Of a stretch of DNA of 28,034 nt, positions 7,627-15,860 are shown in pieces. The position numbers were made by a program, and so were the translations under genes. The DNA is taken from assembly GCA_964496575.1 (NCBI GenBank), contig CAZCAC010000116.1, forward strand, positions 1-28,034, given 5' to 3'. Numbering within the stretch: position 1 is the stretch's first letter; every line of letters begins with the position of its first letter. This stretch comes from CAZCAC01 sp964496575. GTDB lineage: Bacteria > Planctomycetota > UBA1135 > GCA-002686595. The notes under the pieces are model-generated. The model saw nothing but the letters and a program-made list of their open reading frames with translations. It searched no databases and was not told the origin of the DNA.

Positions 7627-9231
7627 GTGAAGCTCACCGCCGCCCTCGCCATCGCCCTTTCCTTCCTCGTCCTCGGCCCCCTCACCCCCTCGGCGGAGGC
7701 GGACCGCCTGATCACCGAGGACGGTCGCGTGATCGAGCTGAAGAAGGCGCGCCAGGAGGGTGACCGGTATCGCCTCGTCTTCGAGCACGGGGAGATCACC
7801 GCCCCCGACGACGGGCGGATCGCCTCGATCGAGATGGAGGGGGACATGTCGGACTACGTCCCCCAGAACGACGACGAGAAGGAGAAGCTCGCCAAGGGCT
7901 TCGTCCGGTACCGGAGCAGGTGGATGACCAAGGCCCGCTACGAGACGGAGAAGAAGAAGGAGTACGAGAAGGCCAAGGAGCGCACCGACCTGCTGGCCGC
8001 CCACTCCGACTGGCACACCTGCTGGACCGACGAGACCAAGCACTTCCTCATCCGGACGAACACCTCGCCGGAGCTTCTCGAGTACTACGGGGACCTGCTC
8101 GAGGCGTACTACAAGCTGATGGACAACCGCCTCGGGATCAAGCCGACGCTGTCCTACCGTCGCAAGAAGATGACCGTGAACATCTACAAGTCCCACGCGG
8201 AGTTCCAGGAGCTTTCCGCCGCGGGGGTAGGTCCCGGCACGCTCGGCTACTTCTGGGCCCACGACGACACACTGAACTTCTTCCACGACTACCAGGAGCC
8301 GGCGCGCAGCGACTGGGTCGCCCTCCACGAGTGCACGCACCTCCTGACCTTCCTGATCGACCCGCAGTACATCGACCAGATCTGGCTCAACGAGGCGGTG
8401 GCGGACTACTTCGGTTCGGCGGAGATCACCGTCGACAAGAAGGGCAGGATCAACATCGAGCCCGGGATGCTCCAGGCCGACCGGGTGCTCACCGTGCAGC
8501 AGGCGATCGAGGAGGGCAACGACACCAAGCTGAAGGACCTCTTCTTCGTTCCCCGCGAGGCTTACGACGCCTTCCAGTACGCACACGGCTGGTCCTTCGC
8601 CTATTTCCTCCACAACGGGGCGAAGGGCAAGTACGCCAAGGGGTTCGCCAGGTTCTTCCGGGACCTCTACACCCTCAAGAAGGGGATCCCCTACGACTCG
8701 ATCCCCGGCCCGGGCCCCACCGGCATGGGCAAGCGAGTGAGACCCGAGGACATCCGTGACCTCCTGCTGAAGTACATCAAGGTCAAGGACCTCGACAAGC
8801 TGGAGAAGGACTGGAAGGCGTTCATCGAGGCGATCCCCATCGAGAGCAAGGAGGCCCGGCTGAAGCGCGGCCTCCGGGCGGTGATGATGTGGGAGTTCCC
8901 GGACGCGATCGAAGACCTCGACGCGGCGATCGAGGCCGGGATCGAGGACCCCCGCGCCTGGGCCTCCCGGGCCCGGGCCAAGGCCTTCACCGGGGGACTC
9001 GAGTCGGCCATCAAGGATCTCGAGATCGCGGTCGAAAAGGACCCGCTGAACGCCGCCTTCCGCAACGAGCTCTCCGCCCTTATGGTCGGGGTCCGCGGCA
9101 CCGGCTCCATCCGCGTCTCCAGCGGGGAAGAGAAGTTCGACAACCCCGAGGCGAAGCGTCAGGCCGGCCTGGCGATGGAGCTCGCCCCCGACAACGACTA
9201 CTTCAAGACCTGGTACCAGCGCTTTCCGTGA
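7627..9231 (+). CDS. Secreted HExxH metalloprotease-like protein (peptidase MA type) with TPR-like C-terminus
   Basis: A 534-residue protein starting at GTG 7627, chosen because it gives a clean signal peptide (KLTAALAIALSFLVLGPL, cleavage after SAEA, about residue 25) and has a GAGAG site about 10 bases upstream. The mature protein has a Lys/Glu-rich helical region (75-120) and then a gluzincin-like zinc site. HECTH at 234-238 gives His234, Glu235 and His238, and the likely third ligand is Glu256 in WLNEAVADYF. The protein resembles the peptidase MA-like/DUF1570-type proteins common in Planctomycetes. Residues about 415-500 form TPR-like helical pairs (DAIEDLDAAIEAG, SAIKDLEIAVEKDP). The next gene overlaps its stop by 4 bases. 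Predicted periplasmic or surface peptidase; substrate unknown. Confidence 0.8.
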   Translation: MKLTAALAIALSFLVLGPLTPSAEADRLITEDGRVIELKKARQEGDRYRLVFEHGEITAPDDGRIASIEMEGDMSDYVPQNDDEKEKLAKGFVRYRSRWMTKARYETEKKKEYEKAKERTDLLAAHSDWHTCWTDETKHFLIRTNTSPELLEYYGDLLEAYYKLMDNRLGIKPTLSYRRKKMTVNIYKSHAEFQELSAAGVGPGTLGYFWAHDDTLNFFHDYQEPARSDWVALHECTHLLTFLIDPQYIDQIWLNEAVADYFGSAEITVDKKGRINIEPGMLQADRVLTVQQAIEEGNDTKLKDLFFVPREAYDAFQYAHGWSFAYFLHNGAKGKYAKGFARFFRDLYTLKKGIPYDSIPGPGPTGMGKRVRPEDIRDLLLKYIKVKDLDKLEKDWKAFIEAIPIESKEARLKRGLRAVMMWEFPDAIEDLDAAIEAGIEDPRAWASRARAKAFTGGLESAIKDLEIAVEKDPLNAAFRNELSALMVGVRGTGSIRVSSGEEKFDNPEAKRQAGLAMELAPDNDYFKTWYQRFP

Positions 9232-9908
9232 GCCAACCGAGCCCCCGTCTCTCGTCCTTCCTGCTCTTCACCCTGGCGGTCTTCTTCCCGTTCCTGGGAA
9301 GCGCCTGCTACGGCACCCGCAACGTCGTCGACCCGGTGGTGCAGATCCGCACCCCGGGCGGTGAGGAGCTCGGTGTGACCACCGACTACGGCATAGTCTT
9401 CCTGGGACGGACCGTCCGCGCCGGGGATATCGAGATCACGGCCTGGTTCGGCGACGGCCCCTCGATCGAGGGCAGCACCGTCGAGCCGATCGGCGGCGGG
9501 ATCTACACCGCCGAGACGGAGATCGTGCTGCCGGCGGTGCCGCTCCTGTTCGTGGAGCCGCAGGCCGGCGACCTGGTCGCGGTGATCGGTCGCCACGAGC
9601 TGGGCCAGTGGCGGGAGATCGTCCACGTCCGCGAGGACCCCCGCGTCTACGGGCTCCTGCTCGAGATCCCGGAGACGCTCCGCGGCCGGGACGACCAGAT
9701 CGGCGCCGGGGTCTTCAAGTACATCGACAACGACCCCGACCGCCTGCAGCTGGTCGGGCTGGTCTCGGGCAAGATCGAGCTCGCCACGGGTGGAGGCACG
9801 AAGGAGTACGTCACGGTGATGGGGCCGCAGCAGCTGTGGCGGCTGGTGACGCATCGTCGGCACTACCCGAGGCGCCGGCCGTTCGTCTACCGCGAGGACG
9901 TGCTGTAA
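9228..9908 (+). CDS. Putative lipoprotein of unknown function, coupled to the protease
   Basis: A 226-residue protein starting at GTG 9228, inside the upstream stop (GTGA overlap), so translation is probably coupled to the protease. Residues 10-27 are hydrophobic and end at FLGSAC, a plausible but imperfect lipobox with Cys27 as the acylation site. The mature part is predicted mostly beta-strand, with no motif I recognise. It ends in a basic stretch (RHYPRRRPFVY). The gene context suggests a partner or membrane-bound accessory of the protease. Its end lies 4 bases from the end of the convergent trkH gene. Confidence 0.7.
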   Translation: MSQPSPRLSSFLLFTLAVFFPFLGSACYGTRNVVDPVVQIRTPGGEELGVTTDYGIVFLGRTVRAGDIEITAWFGDGPSIEGSTVEPIGGGIYTAETEIVLPAVPLLFVEPQAGDLVAVIGRHELGQWREIVHVREDPRVYGLLLEIPETLRGRDDQIGAGVFKYIDNDPDRLQLVGLVSGKIELATGGGTKEYVTVMGPQQLWRLVTHRRHYPRRRPFVYREDVL

Positions 9909-9912
9909 TCCC

Positions 9913-11433
9913 CTACCTGCGCCAGAACCCCGGCACGAACAGCGCCACGACCGCGTAGAACTCGAGCCGACCGAGGATCATGAACAAGGTGAGCAGGATC
10001 TTCACCAGCTCGGGCAGCTCGGCGTAGTTCACCGTCGGTCCGACCTTCGCCAGCCCCGGCCCGATATTGTTCAGCGTGGCCAGCACCGCGGTCGACGCGG
10101 TCTCGAGGTCGAGGCCGTAGGTGGCCAGGAAGACCGTCCCCCCGAGGAAGACCAGGATCCACAGCACGAAGTACCCGGTGATCGAGGCGACCACCGAGTC
10201 GTCCAGGGCCACGCCGTCGACCCGCACCGTCTGCACCGCCCGCGGCCGGATGAACTGGCGAACACCCTTCAGCGCGGCCTTGGCGACGATGATGAAGCGG
10301 ATCACCTTCATCCCCCCACCGGTCGAACCCGCGCAGGCACCGACCACGGCGAGCATCATCAGCCAGATCCGGCAGACCTGCGGCCAGCGGTCGAAATCGG
10401 CGGTCCCGTAACCCGTGCTGGTCTCCAGGCAGATCACCTGGAAGAAGGAGTCGCGCATCGCCAGCCAGTACTGGCGGTAGTCCGGCAGCCCGGTGGCGGC
10501 ATCGCCGTTGCTCCCCCCCCAGAACCAGAGCACCGTCGCCAGCACGCCGATCGAGCCGAAGGTCAGGAGGGCGTAGATCTTCACCTCGGTCGAGTGGATC
10601 ACCGCCGACCACCCCTTCCGGAACCCCGCGCGCATCGACAGGTCGTAGTAGGCGAAGTTGATCCCCGCCAGGAACATGAAGACGCCGATGATCAGCTCCA
10701 CCTTGAAGGAGGCGAAGTAGGCGATGCTGCTCGAGTAGGTGGAGAATCCCCCGGTCGCGATGGTGCCGAAGGTGTGCACCACGGAGTCGAAGAGGTTCAT
10801 GCCGGCGAACAGCAGCAAGAGGCACTCGGCGACGCTCAGGCCGACGTAGATCTTCATCAGCGTGACCGCGCTATCGCGGACTCGCTGCCGCCCGGCTTCC
10901 CTCGCGATGCCGGGGATCTCCGAGCGGAAGAGGCTGCGCCCCCCCGTCGGGAAGAGGACCACGAAGACCATCACGATCCCGAAGCCGCCCAGCCAGTGCG
11001 TGAAAGAGCGCCAGAAGCCGATCCCGTGCATGTCCCCGTGCAGCCGGTCGATGTCGACCGCGGGCAGCACTGTCGAGCCGGTAGTGGTGAAGCCCGACAC
11101 CGACTCGAAAAAGGCGTCCACCGGGGAGGAGAGCAGGCCGGAGAAGAGGTAGGGCAGGGCGCCGAGCGCGCCGGCGACCACCCAGGAGAGCCCGACCACG
11201 GCGAGCCCCTCGCGCCGGTAGTAGTCGGGGCACCCGTCCCTGGTCAACCGGGAGCCGCGGTTGGCGCAGACCAGGACTCCACCGACGACCGTCGAGACCA
11301 GGGCGGAGAGCAAGCAGGCCCTCATCCCGAGATACTCGCCGTAGATCAGCGCCACGCCGGCGGGGATGACCAGGAACGCGGCCACGATGAGGCTGACGCA
11401 ACCGAGCAACCAGGCGACCGCGCGTAGGTTCAT
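9913..11433 (-). CDS. trkH: TrkH-family potassium uptake channel subunit
   Basis: A 506-residue inner-membrane protein with the four pseudo-repeated membrane-pore-membrane units of the Trk/Ktr/HKT superfamily. The selectivity-filter loops are visible at SGFTTTGS (113-120), GTIATGGF (223-230), ETSTGYGT (337-344) and LNNIGPGL (454-461). Each carries the conserved pore glycine. The length fits TrkH (about 480-510). It conducts K+ into the cell under control of the TrkA ring. Its ATG lies 9 bases after the trkA stop in the same operon, so subunit co-expression is evident. It ends 4 bases from the convergent putative lipoprotein gene, with no terminator hairpin visible between them. Confidence 0.97.
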   Translation of the reverse strand: MNLRAVAWLLGCVSLIVAAFLVIPAGVALIYGEYLGMRACLLSALVSTVVGGVLVCANRGSRLTRDGCPDYYRREGLAVVGLSWVVAGALGALPYLFSGLLSSPVDAFFESVSGFTTTGSTVLPAVDIDRLHGDMHGIGFWRSFTHWLGGFGIVMVFVVLFPTGGRSLFRSEIPGIAREAGRQRVRDSAVTLMKIYVGLSVAECLLLLFAGMNLFDSVVHTFGTIATGGFSTYSSSIAYFASFKVELIIGVFMFLAGINFAYYDLSMRAGFRKGWSAVIHSTEVKIYALLTFGSIGVLATVLWFWGGSNGDAATGLPDYRQYWLAMRDSFFQVICLETSTGYGTADFDRWPQVCRIWLMMLAVVGACAGSTGGGMKVIRFIIVAKAALKGVRQFIRPRAVQTVRVDGVALDDSVVASITGYFVLWILVFLGGTVFLATYGLDLETASTAVLATLNNIGPGLAKVGPTVNYAELPELVKILLTLFMILGRLEFYAVVALFVPGFWRR

Positions 11434-11442
11434 GGGTGGTGC

Positions 11443-12798
11443 TCAGCTCTCCAGGGGAGAATCGAAGGTCTCCAGGACCTTCTCGACGTTCTCGGGCAAG
11501 GTGAACACGATCACCTGGTCCCCCGTCTCGATCGAGTTCTCGCCGTGGGGAACGAGCACGTCGTCGCCGTGGACCACGGCCCCGATCACCGTCCCCGGGG
11601 GCAGCTTCAGCGACTTGATCTTCCGGCTCGGCTTCCTGGCCACCGAGCGTACCTCCAGCTCGAGCACCTCGGCCTTGCCCTCGCCGAGCACCGCGATCGC
11701 CGCCACCGAGCCCGAGCGCACGAAACGCAGGATCCGGTTGGCGCAGAGGATGCGGGGACTGATCGCCTGGTCGATGCCGAGCAGGTCGTAGATCTGGCGA
11801 TAGGAAGGCTTGTTGACCAGCGCCATCGTCCGCTCGGTGCCGAGCGAGTGCGCGAGCAGGCAGGCCACCATGTTCTTCTCGTCGTCCCCCGAGGTGGCGA
11901 TGAAGACGTTCGCGTCCCCGATCCGCTCCTCGGCGAGCAGGTCGAGGTCCGTCGCGTCGCCGTGGAGGACCATCGAGTCACCGGAGAACTCGGCCGAGAA
12001 GGCCTTGGCCCGCACAGGTGTCTGCTCGATCACCCGGATCGAGAGCCCCGGGACCTCCGCCAGCCGCCGGGTGATCGAACGCCCGATCCCACCGGCCCCC
12101 ATGATCACCACGCTGCGTCGATTCAGCGAAGGCGCGCCGTCCATCCGCTCGAAGGCGTCGAGCGCGTGGTTCTTGCCGATGACGTAGATCTGCTGCCCCA
12201 CGCTCAGCACGTAGTCACCGTGGGGGATCTGGAACTGCTCACCCTGAGCGACGGCACCGACCAGCACCCCGGTCGGCAGGTCGAGCTCGGCGAGCGACTT
12301 GTCGTTGAGGATCGAGTCCTCGCGCACCCGGTAGCGCCGCAGCTGCACGCGCCCGCCGGCGAAGCACTCGACCTCCAGCGCGTGGTGCTCGCGCACGGTG
12401 TTGACGATCTCCTCCGCGGCGAACTCCTCGGTCGAGAGCACCACGTCGAAGCCGAGGCTCTGCTTGTAGAAGTAGAGATAGCCCTCCAGGCGCCGCAGGT
12501 CCTGCAGCCGCAGGATGGCCCGCTTCGCGCCCAGCCGCTTGGCCAGGACACAGGTCAGCATGTTCGCCTGGTCGTCGTCCGTGACCACCACCACCAGATC
12601 GCTCTTCGAGACGCCCGCGTTGTTCAGGACCTCGGCCTGCGTACCGTCCCCCACCACGACCTGGACGTCCAGCGCCTCCATGATGCGGCGGGACTTCGCC
12701 GGGTCGCTGTCGATCACGGCGACCCGGTGCTCCTCCCGCGAGAGGATGGCGGCGATGTGGTAGCCCACCTCTCCCGCGCCGATGACGGTGATGTTCAT
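11443..12798 (-). CDS. trkA: TrkA, NAD-binding regulatory subunit of Trk potassium transport
   Basis: A 451-residue cytoplasmic protein with duplicated RCK modules. The first Rossmann fold has GAGEVG (7-12) and Asp30 at the end of strand 2 as the ribose ligand. The first TrkA_C region covers about 140-210. The second Rossmann fold has GAGGIG (234-239), and the second TrkA_C region covers about 365-445. Length matches E. coli TrkA (458). It gates TrkH in response to nucleotides (NADH/NAD+, ATP/ADP in characterised systems). I chose the ATG at 12798 because the preceding in-frame residues show no homology and would overlap the upstream gene; this start leaves a 10-base gap to the kinase-like gene. 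Confidence 0.96.
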   Translation of the reverse strand: MNITVIGAGEVGYHIAAILSREEHRVAVIDSDPAKSRRIMEALDVQVVVGDGTQAEVLNNAGVSKSDLVVVVTDDDQANMLTCVLAKRLGAKRAILRLQDLRRLEGYLYFYKQSLGFDVVLSTEEFAAEEIVNTVREHHALEVECFAGGRVQLRRYRVREDSILNDKSLAELDLPTGVLVGAVAQGEQFQIPHGDYVLSVGQQIYVIGKNHALDAFERMDGAPSLNRRSVVIMGAGGIGRSITRRLAEVPGLSIRVIEQTPVRAKAFSAEFSGDSMVLHGDATDLDLLAEERIGDANVFIATSGDDEKNMVACLLAHSLGTERTMALVNKPSYRQIYDLLGIDQAISPRILCANRILRFVRSGSVAAIAVLGEGKAEVLELEVRSVARKPSRKIKSLKLPPGTVIGAVVHGDDVLVPHGENSIETGDQVIVFTLPENVEKVLETFDSPLES

Positions 12799-12808
12799 GG
12801 CGAAGACC

Positions 12809-13645
12809 TTACCAAGTGGGCCCGCCCTCTTCGCCACCGCGCCGGAGCGGTGGATTCTCCGCGTTTCCGCCCCCTGAACCGCGCTCTCGACGCCCTCGTG
12901 GCGGTCCCCAGCGCGGGAACGGCCCCTGATCGGGGCGGCGCGCCTCCCCGTCGCGGGTGCGCAGGAGACGGCGCGTGATGAAGTTGTAGAGGGGCTTGCC
13001 GGTCCTTCGCCACACGAGCGCGACGCCGCCCCGCCGCAGCCCGTGTCCACGCCCGCGCAGGGCGCCCGCCGACTCGGGGCCGCGCCCCTCCCGGGTGTAG
13101 CGCCGCCGGTGCTTCTGGACGTGGCGCAGGTCGTCGCGCACGCGGCTCTCGAAGAGCCACCCGCGACGCGGGTGAACGCTGGCCAGCTGGAAGTCGATCA
13201 GGTGCGGAAAGCCGTCGCCGCCGACGAGCACGTTCTGCTCCTTGTGCAGGTCGTTGTGGCAGACCCCGGCGGTGTGCAGCGAGCCGACCAACTCGTCGAG
13301 GTGATCGAAGAAGTCCTCGGCCAGCTCCTCGGTGAGGTGCAGCGGCACTCCATCGATCCAGCTGCGCAGGAGGATCTCGGCGGGCGGCGGGATCCGGCCG
13401 TCGAGCCCGGGGAGGGCGAGCGCCTGGTCGTCGGTCTCCTCGGCGGGCACACCCTCGAGCCCCGCCAGCGCTCGCAGCGCGCGGCGCTCGCGGCGCAGGA
13501 GGATACGCGCGATCCACCCCGACAGCGGGATCCTTCCGCCGCAGGCGACGCGCCGGAGCAGAGTGCTCCCCGAGGAGCTCCGCAGGCGCTCGATCCGCCC
13601 GAAGCTGTCGCTCTTCAGCACCTCGTCGACTTGCCACGTTTCCAT
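12809..13645 (-). CDS. Kinase-fold protein (RIO / InaA-WaaP lipopolysaccharide kinase type)
   Basis: A 278-residue predicted cytoplasmic protein with a small-kinase fold. The catalytic loop is HNDLHKEQN at 130-138 (Asp132, Asn138) and the metal-binding motif is DFQ at 151-153, in the place of DFG. The N-lobe has an expected glutamate helix (RRERRALRAL, 52-60). This loop form is shared by RIO-like kinases and the InaA/WaaP group that phosphorylates lipopolysaccharide core sugars. The ATG at 13645 is the first with homology. The last ~45 residues are Arg/Gly/Pro-rich and look disordered. It sits between a TPR membrane protein and trkA, 10 bases from trkA, and its operon is divergent from lpxB. 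Either an envelope-sugar kinase or a protein kinase acting on its neighbours is possible. Confidence 0.75.
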   Translation of the reverse strand: METWQVDEVLKSDSFGRIERLRSSSGSTLLRRVACGGRIPLSGWIARILLRRERRALRALAGLEGVPAEETDDQALALPGLDGRIPPPAEILLRSWIDGVPLHLTEELAEDFFDHLDELVGSLHTAGVCHNDLHKEQNVLVGGDGFPHLIDFQLASVHPRRGWLFESRVRDDLRHVQKHRRRYTREGRGPESAGALRGRGHGLRRGGVALVWRRTGKPLYNFITRRLLRTRDGEARRPDQGPFPRWGPPRGRRERGSGGGNAENPPLRRGGEEGGPTW

Positions 13646-13679
13646 CGAGCCTTCATTCTCCCCCGGACGCGCTCCGGAC

Positions 13680-14369
13680 TCAGAAGAGCCTCGCCCAGAA
13701 CGCCCGCGCCGCCCAGCCCCGCGCTTCCGCCCGCTGGTACTTCGGAGCCTGCGCCGCGAGCGCTCCCACCTCACCGAACGCGGCGCGCGCGGACTCGCGC
13801 TCCCCCATCGACTTGTACACCTGCCCCCGGCGAAACGCGCTCTCCGGCGACGGTCCGTTGTTGCGCTCGAGGCGCGCCAGGGTCTCCAGCGCGTCCTCCG
13901 CCTCGCCGGTCGCCTGCTGCGCGCGGGTGAGGGAGAGGAGCACCCCGCCGTACGCGTGCTCCTCGTCGATCTCGGCGGCGCGGGTGAGCGACCGCACCGC
14001 CTCCTCGGGCCGGCCGGCGGCCAGGTAGGCCTGGCCCAGGCGGAAGTGCCACTCGACCGAGTCGGGCTCCCCGAGAGCCGCCGCCTCGAGGTGCGGCACC
14101 GCCCTGCGCGGGCGCCCCGCCTTGAGGTGGAGGCTGCCCAGCTTGCCGCGGTTGTGGGGCGTGTCGACCGCGCCCAGCTGGCGCAGCTCGCCCCCCAGCC
14201 GGCGGCGCTCGACCGCCGCGGTGCCGACGCGGGCGAGGACCACGCTGACCACCACCGCGGCGAGGTAGAAGCCGAAGAGCGGCACCTCGAAGAGGCGGCC
14301 GAGGCCGGGGATCTGGCGCAGGAGCCACAGCGCCGCGAAGACCAGCAGGAAGAAGCCGAGGAATCGCAC
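13680..14369 (-). CDS. Membrane-anchored TPR protein
   Basis: A 229-residue protein starting at GTG with two N-terminal hydrophobic segments (about 3-18 and 29-48), followed by TPR-type helical repeats. The clearest are around 80-150, with the W/L-G-Y/A-F-A-P pattern in WHFRLGQAYLAAGRPEEAV and a second in AYGGVLLSLTRAQQATG. A third follows near FRRGQVYKSMGERESARAAF. The repeats suggest a protein-protein interaction scaffold at the inner membrane. It is the first gene of the cluster containing the kinase-like gene (34 bases downstream), trkA and trkH. The ribosome binding site is poor. Partner unknown. Confidence 0.75.
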   Translation of the reverse strand: MRFLGFFLLVFAALWLLRQIPGLGRLFEVPLFGFYLAAVVVSVVLARVGTAAVERRRLGGELRQLGAVDTPHNRGKLGSLHLKAGRPRRAVPHLEAAALGEPDSVEWHFRLGQAYLAAGRPEEAVRSLTRAAEIDEEHAYGGVLLSLTRAQQATGEAEDALETLARLERNNGPSPESAFRRGQVYKSMGERESARAAFGEVGALAAQAPKYQRAEARGWAARAFWARLF

Positions 14370-14459
14370 GGGGGGATTGAATACCTTGGTGGGATCGCTG
14401 ACCAGACCCTCGACGGAAACCGGCGCACCCCCTCCCCCGAGCTCCTCGTCCTGAGGGAG
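14370..14459. promoter_or_regulatory. Divergent gap between the TPR-kinase-trk operon and lpxB
   Basis: This 90-base gap separates two divergent genes and must hold at least one promoter if the starts chosen here are right. No clear -35/-10 pair was seen. GAGGGAGG at 14453-14460 is a strong Shine-Dalgarno-like purine run immediately against the GTG chosen for lpxB, so the true lpxB start could differ by a few codons. Confidence 0.35.
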
Positions 14460-15860
14460 GTGTTGCGCGCCCTGGGCGGGCTCCTGCTGCTGCCGTGGCG
14501 GGGGCTACGCTACTGGTTCCGGCGCGAGGCCTGCCGCGCCGAGCTGCGCGAGGACCTCGGGGCCAGGCCGGAGCTCGCGGCCACGGCGCGATCCCTGGAT
14601 CTGCCTGCGCGCCCGCTGCGCATCTTCGTCAGCTGCGCGGAGGCCTCCGGCGAGATCCACGCCGTCAACCTGGTGCGCGCGCTGCGCGAGCGCCTCGCCG
14701 AGGAAGGCGCGCCGCCCGCGGTCTTCTCGGGCCTGGGCGGCGACGCGCTCCGCGCGGAGGGCGTCGAGATCGTCGCCGACCCCGTCTCCACCGCGGCGAT
14801 GGGCTTCGGCGGAGTGCTCCGCATCCTTCCCTTCTACCTGCGACTGGTGCGCGACACCGCCCGGCACCTCGTGCACGCGAGAATCGATCTCTTCCTCCCG
14901 GTCGACTCGCCGGCGCTGCACGTGCCCCTCGGTCACGTCGCGAAGGCCGCCGGCGTGCCGGTCGTGCACTTCGTCACTCCACAGTACTGGGGGTGGGCAC
15001 CGTGGCGCGTGAGCGGCTACGCCCGCGCCGTGGACCTCGCCCTGACCATCCTCCCCTTCGAGCCGCCCTGGTTCGCCCGCCGCGGAGTGCCGGTCGCGCA
15101 CGTGGGGCACCCGCTGCTCGACGAGCTCGGCGAGGCGCGACGCGGCGAGGCGCGGGAGGACGGCCCGCTGGTGCTCCTCCCAGGCAGCCGCGGGAGCGTC
15201 ATCTCGCGCAATCTGCCGGTGATGCTCGAGGTGGTCCGGCGGCTGCGCGAGGCGGGGGCCGTGAGCGAGGTCGTCATCGCGCAGAACGACGAGCGCCACC
15301 GCGAGACGATCGAGGCGCTGGTCGAGAGTGCGGGGGCGACCGGCGTGGCCCTGCTCCGCTGCGGCGACCTCGACCGCACCCTGGGCGAGGCGCGCCTCGC
15401 CCTGTCGGTCTCGGGGACGATCCTCCTGCACCTCCTCCACCACCGGCTCCCCGCCGTGGTCCTCTACCGCCTCGAGCACCGCTACCAGGAGTGGCTGGCC
15501 CGCCACTTCCTGACCGCCCCCTACTTCGCCTCGGTCAACCTCCTCGGCGGGGCCGAGGTCTACCCCGAGTTCAGCTTCGCCGCCGCGGAACCGCCGGCCG
15601 AGCTGGTGGAGGCGCTGAGACGGGCCTTGCAGGAGGAGACCTGGAGGGCGCAATGTAGGGGCTCGCTGGAGAGGGCCGCGGAGCGTCTCGGCCCCCCCAG
15701 CGCCACCGAGAGGGCCGCCTCCCCGGCCCTCCCCCGCCACACGCGCCCCCCCCCCGGGCCCCCCACGCCTGCCGGCCGAACCCCCCCCCCCCGCAAAGCC
15801 CGCCCCCTGGTTGAAGAAGACCGAGGGCGAGGAGTACGGGCGTGGCGCAATGGACACTGA
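14460..15860 (+). CDS. lpxB: Lipid A disaccharide synthase LpxB with N-terminal extension
   Basis: An inverting GT19 glycosyltransferase that joins UDP-2,3-diacylglucosamine and lipid X to form the lipid A disaccharide at the inner membrane. The family core starts at residue 53 (LRIFVSCAEASGEIHAVNLV). The family signatures VTPQYWGWAPWR, ILPFEPPWF, VGHPLLDE, LLPGSRGSVI and SGTILLHLL are all present. Before it lie ~52 extra residues with a hydrophobic stretch (LRALGGLLLLPW), which may be a membrane contact. Homology stops near base 15720. The remaining ~45 codons to the TGA at 15858 are Pro/Arg-rich and cross long C runs, so the true C-terminus may be altered by a frameshift or base miscount. 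The open frame is longer (466) than the usual ~380 residues. It overlaps the sigma gene start by 11 bases. Confidence 0.93.
   Translation: MLRALGGLLLLPWRGLRYWFRREACRAELREDLGARPELAATARSLDLPARPLRIFVSCAEASGEIHAVNLVRALRERLAEEGAPPAVFSGLGGDALRAEGVEIVADPVSTAAMGFGGVLRILPFYLRLVRDTARHLVHARIDLFLPVDSPALHVPLGHVAKAAGVPVVHFVTPQYWGWAPWRVSGYARAVDLALTILPFEPPWFARRGVPVAHVGHPLLDELGEARRGEAREDGPLVLLPGSRGSVISRNLPVMLEVVRRLREAGAVSEVVIAQNDERHRETIEALVESAGATGVALLRCGDLDRTLGEARLALSVSGTILLHLLHHRLPAVVLYRLEHRYQEWLARHFLTAPYFASVNLLGGAEVYPEFSFAAAEPPAELVEALRRALQEETWRAQCRGSLERAAERLGPPSATERAASPALPRHTRPPPGPPTPAGRTPPPRKARPLVEEDRGRGVRAWRNGH
15746..15792. repeat. C-homopolymer tract cluster
   Basis: Runs of 10 C (15746-15755), 6 C (15759-15764) and 12 C (15781-15792) lie within 47 bases at the 3' end of the lpxB frame, just before the sigma-factor gene. 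Nothing similar is seen elsewhere in the window. Such tracts can cause sequencing or assembly length errors, or slip in replication. A length change would alter the lpxB C-terminus; one shifted frame would stop at TGA 15812-15814. Confidence 0.8.

Noticed and set aside
7237..8613. Open frame of 458 codons on the minus strand opposite the protease
   Set aside because: The plus strand encodes a signal peptide and a zinc site; the reverse frame is Val/Leu/Gly/Asp-biased with no motif.
15811..15849. Upstream TTG start for the sigma factor
   Set aside because: It adds 13 residues without homology and has no ribosome binding site after the C-rich tract; ATG 15850 fits the family start better.
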